Assembly (NCBI GenBank): GCA_036362985.1 | Contig: JAYGXS010000006.1 | Span: forward strand, 13,693,249-13,757,248 | DNA: 64,000 nt | Source of the DNA: Ligula intestinalis | Lineage: Eukaryota; Platyhelminthes; Cestoda; Diphyllobothriidea; Diphyllobothriidae | Reading direction: 5' to 3' | Part shown: piece after piece, positions 63,961 to 64,000 of the stretch | How the letters are laid out: each line of letters begins with the position of its first letter | Numbering within the stretch: the first letter of the stretch is position 1 | Translations under genes and position numbers: made by a program | The notes under the pieces: model-generated | What the model was told of the DNA's origin: nothing | Databases searched by the model: none | The model's input: only the letters and a program-made list of their open reading frames with translations

Positions 63961-64000
63961 TATATTTCGTTTAATAAATTTGACTTGACTTGACTTGGCT
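63960..64000 (+). mobile_element. Probable LINE 3' end with (TTGAC)n tail
   Basis: AATAAATTTGACTTGACTTGACTTGG at the window edge has the structure of a LINE 3' terminus with a pentanucleotide tail, similar in layout to the ends at 33040-33075 and 39310-39335. Upstream coding was not recognised, so the element length is unknown. Confidence 0.45.

Overview
This is a eukaryotic window with large, repeat-filled introns, no bacterial gene organisation and one assembly gap (100 N at 36810-36909). Two host genes, both on the + strand, are interrupted and surrounded by many kinds of retrotransposon. The combination of very small introns (35 and 37 nt) near the 5' end of a gene whose later introns are 1-6 kb, old RTE and CR1-like LINEs, a Ty3/Gypsy element and degenerate C2H2 sequence suggests a flatworm, probably a diphyllobothriid-type tapeworm. 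The organism is an inference from style; no species call is possible from the sequence alone.

Region 1 (1-13.8 kb) is mobile-element territory. A Ty3/Gypsy element with two 333-bp LTRs (2936-7612) has a long Gag-protease frame, a reverse transcriptase region broken by stops and frameshifts, and an open RNase H/integrase frame. An RTE-type LINE (about 8570-11990) has a 796-codon frame broken only upstream, in its endonuclease. A decayed relative follows at 12150-13040.

Region 2 (13.86-22.0 kb) is a two-exon coiled-coil gene resembling GRIPAP1/GRASP-1. Its 6.7-kb intron holds at least three decayed RTE copies in both orientations and tRNA-like relics.

Region 3 (22-39.3 kb) is intergenic. It holds dispersed repeats, a decayed C2H2 zinc-finger sequence on the - strand, and a stack of CR1/L2-like LINE copies in both orientations. 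These include a probable nested insertion, an in-frame chimera of two copies, an internally deleted copy and an ORF1 with an internal 430-bp duplication.

Region 4 (39.7-61.4 kb) is a MAPK15 (ERK7/8)-like protein kinase. Ten exons join in a consistent reading frame to 497 codons, with the kinase motifs and TEY activation motif intact; its 3' end was not found. Its introns carry a 380-bp mariner-type deletion derivative with TA target duplications, a tRNA-derived SINE family, and several foldback elements with 55-150 bp arms. The window ends in what looks like the 3' tail of another LINE.

The two host genes share a strand but no obvious pathway. GRIPAP1 is known for endosome recycling and MAPK15 for cilium and autophagy control. 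I saw no CRISPR array, operon, rRNA or complete tRNA gene.
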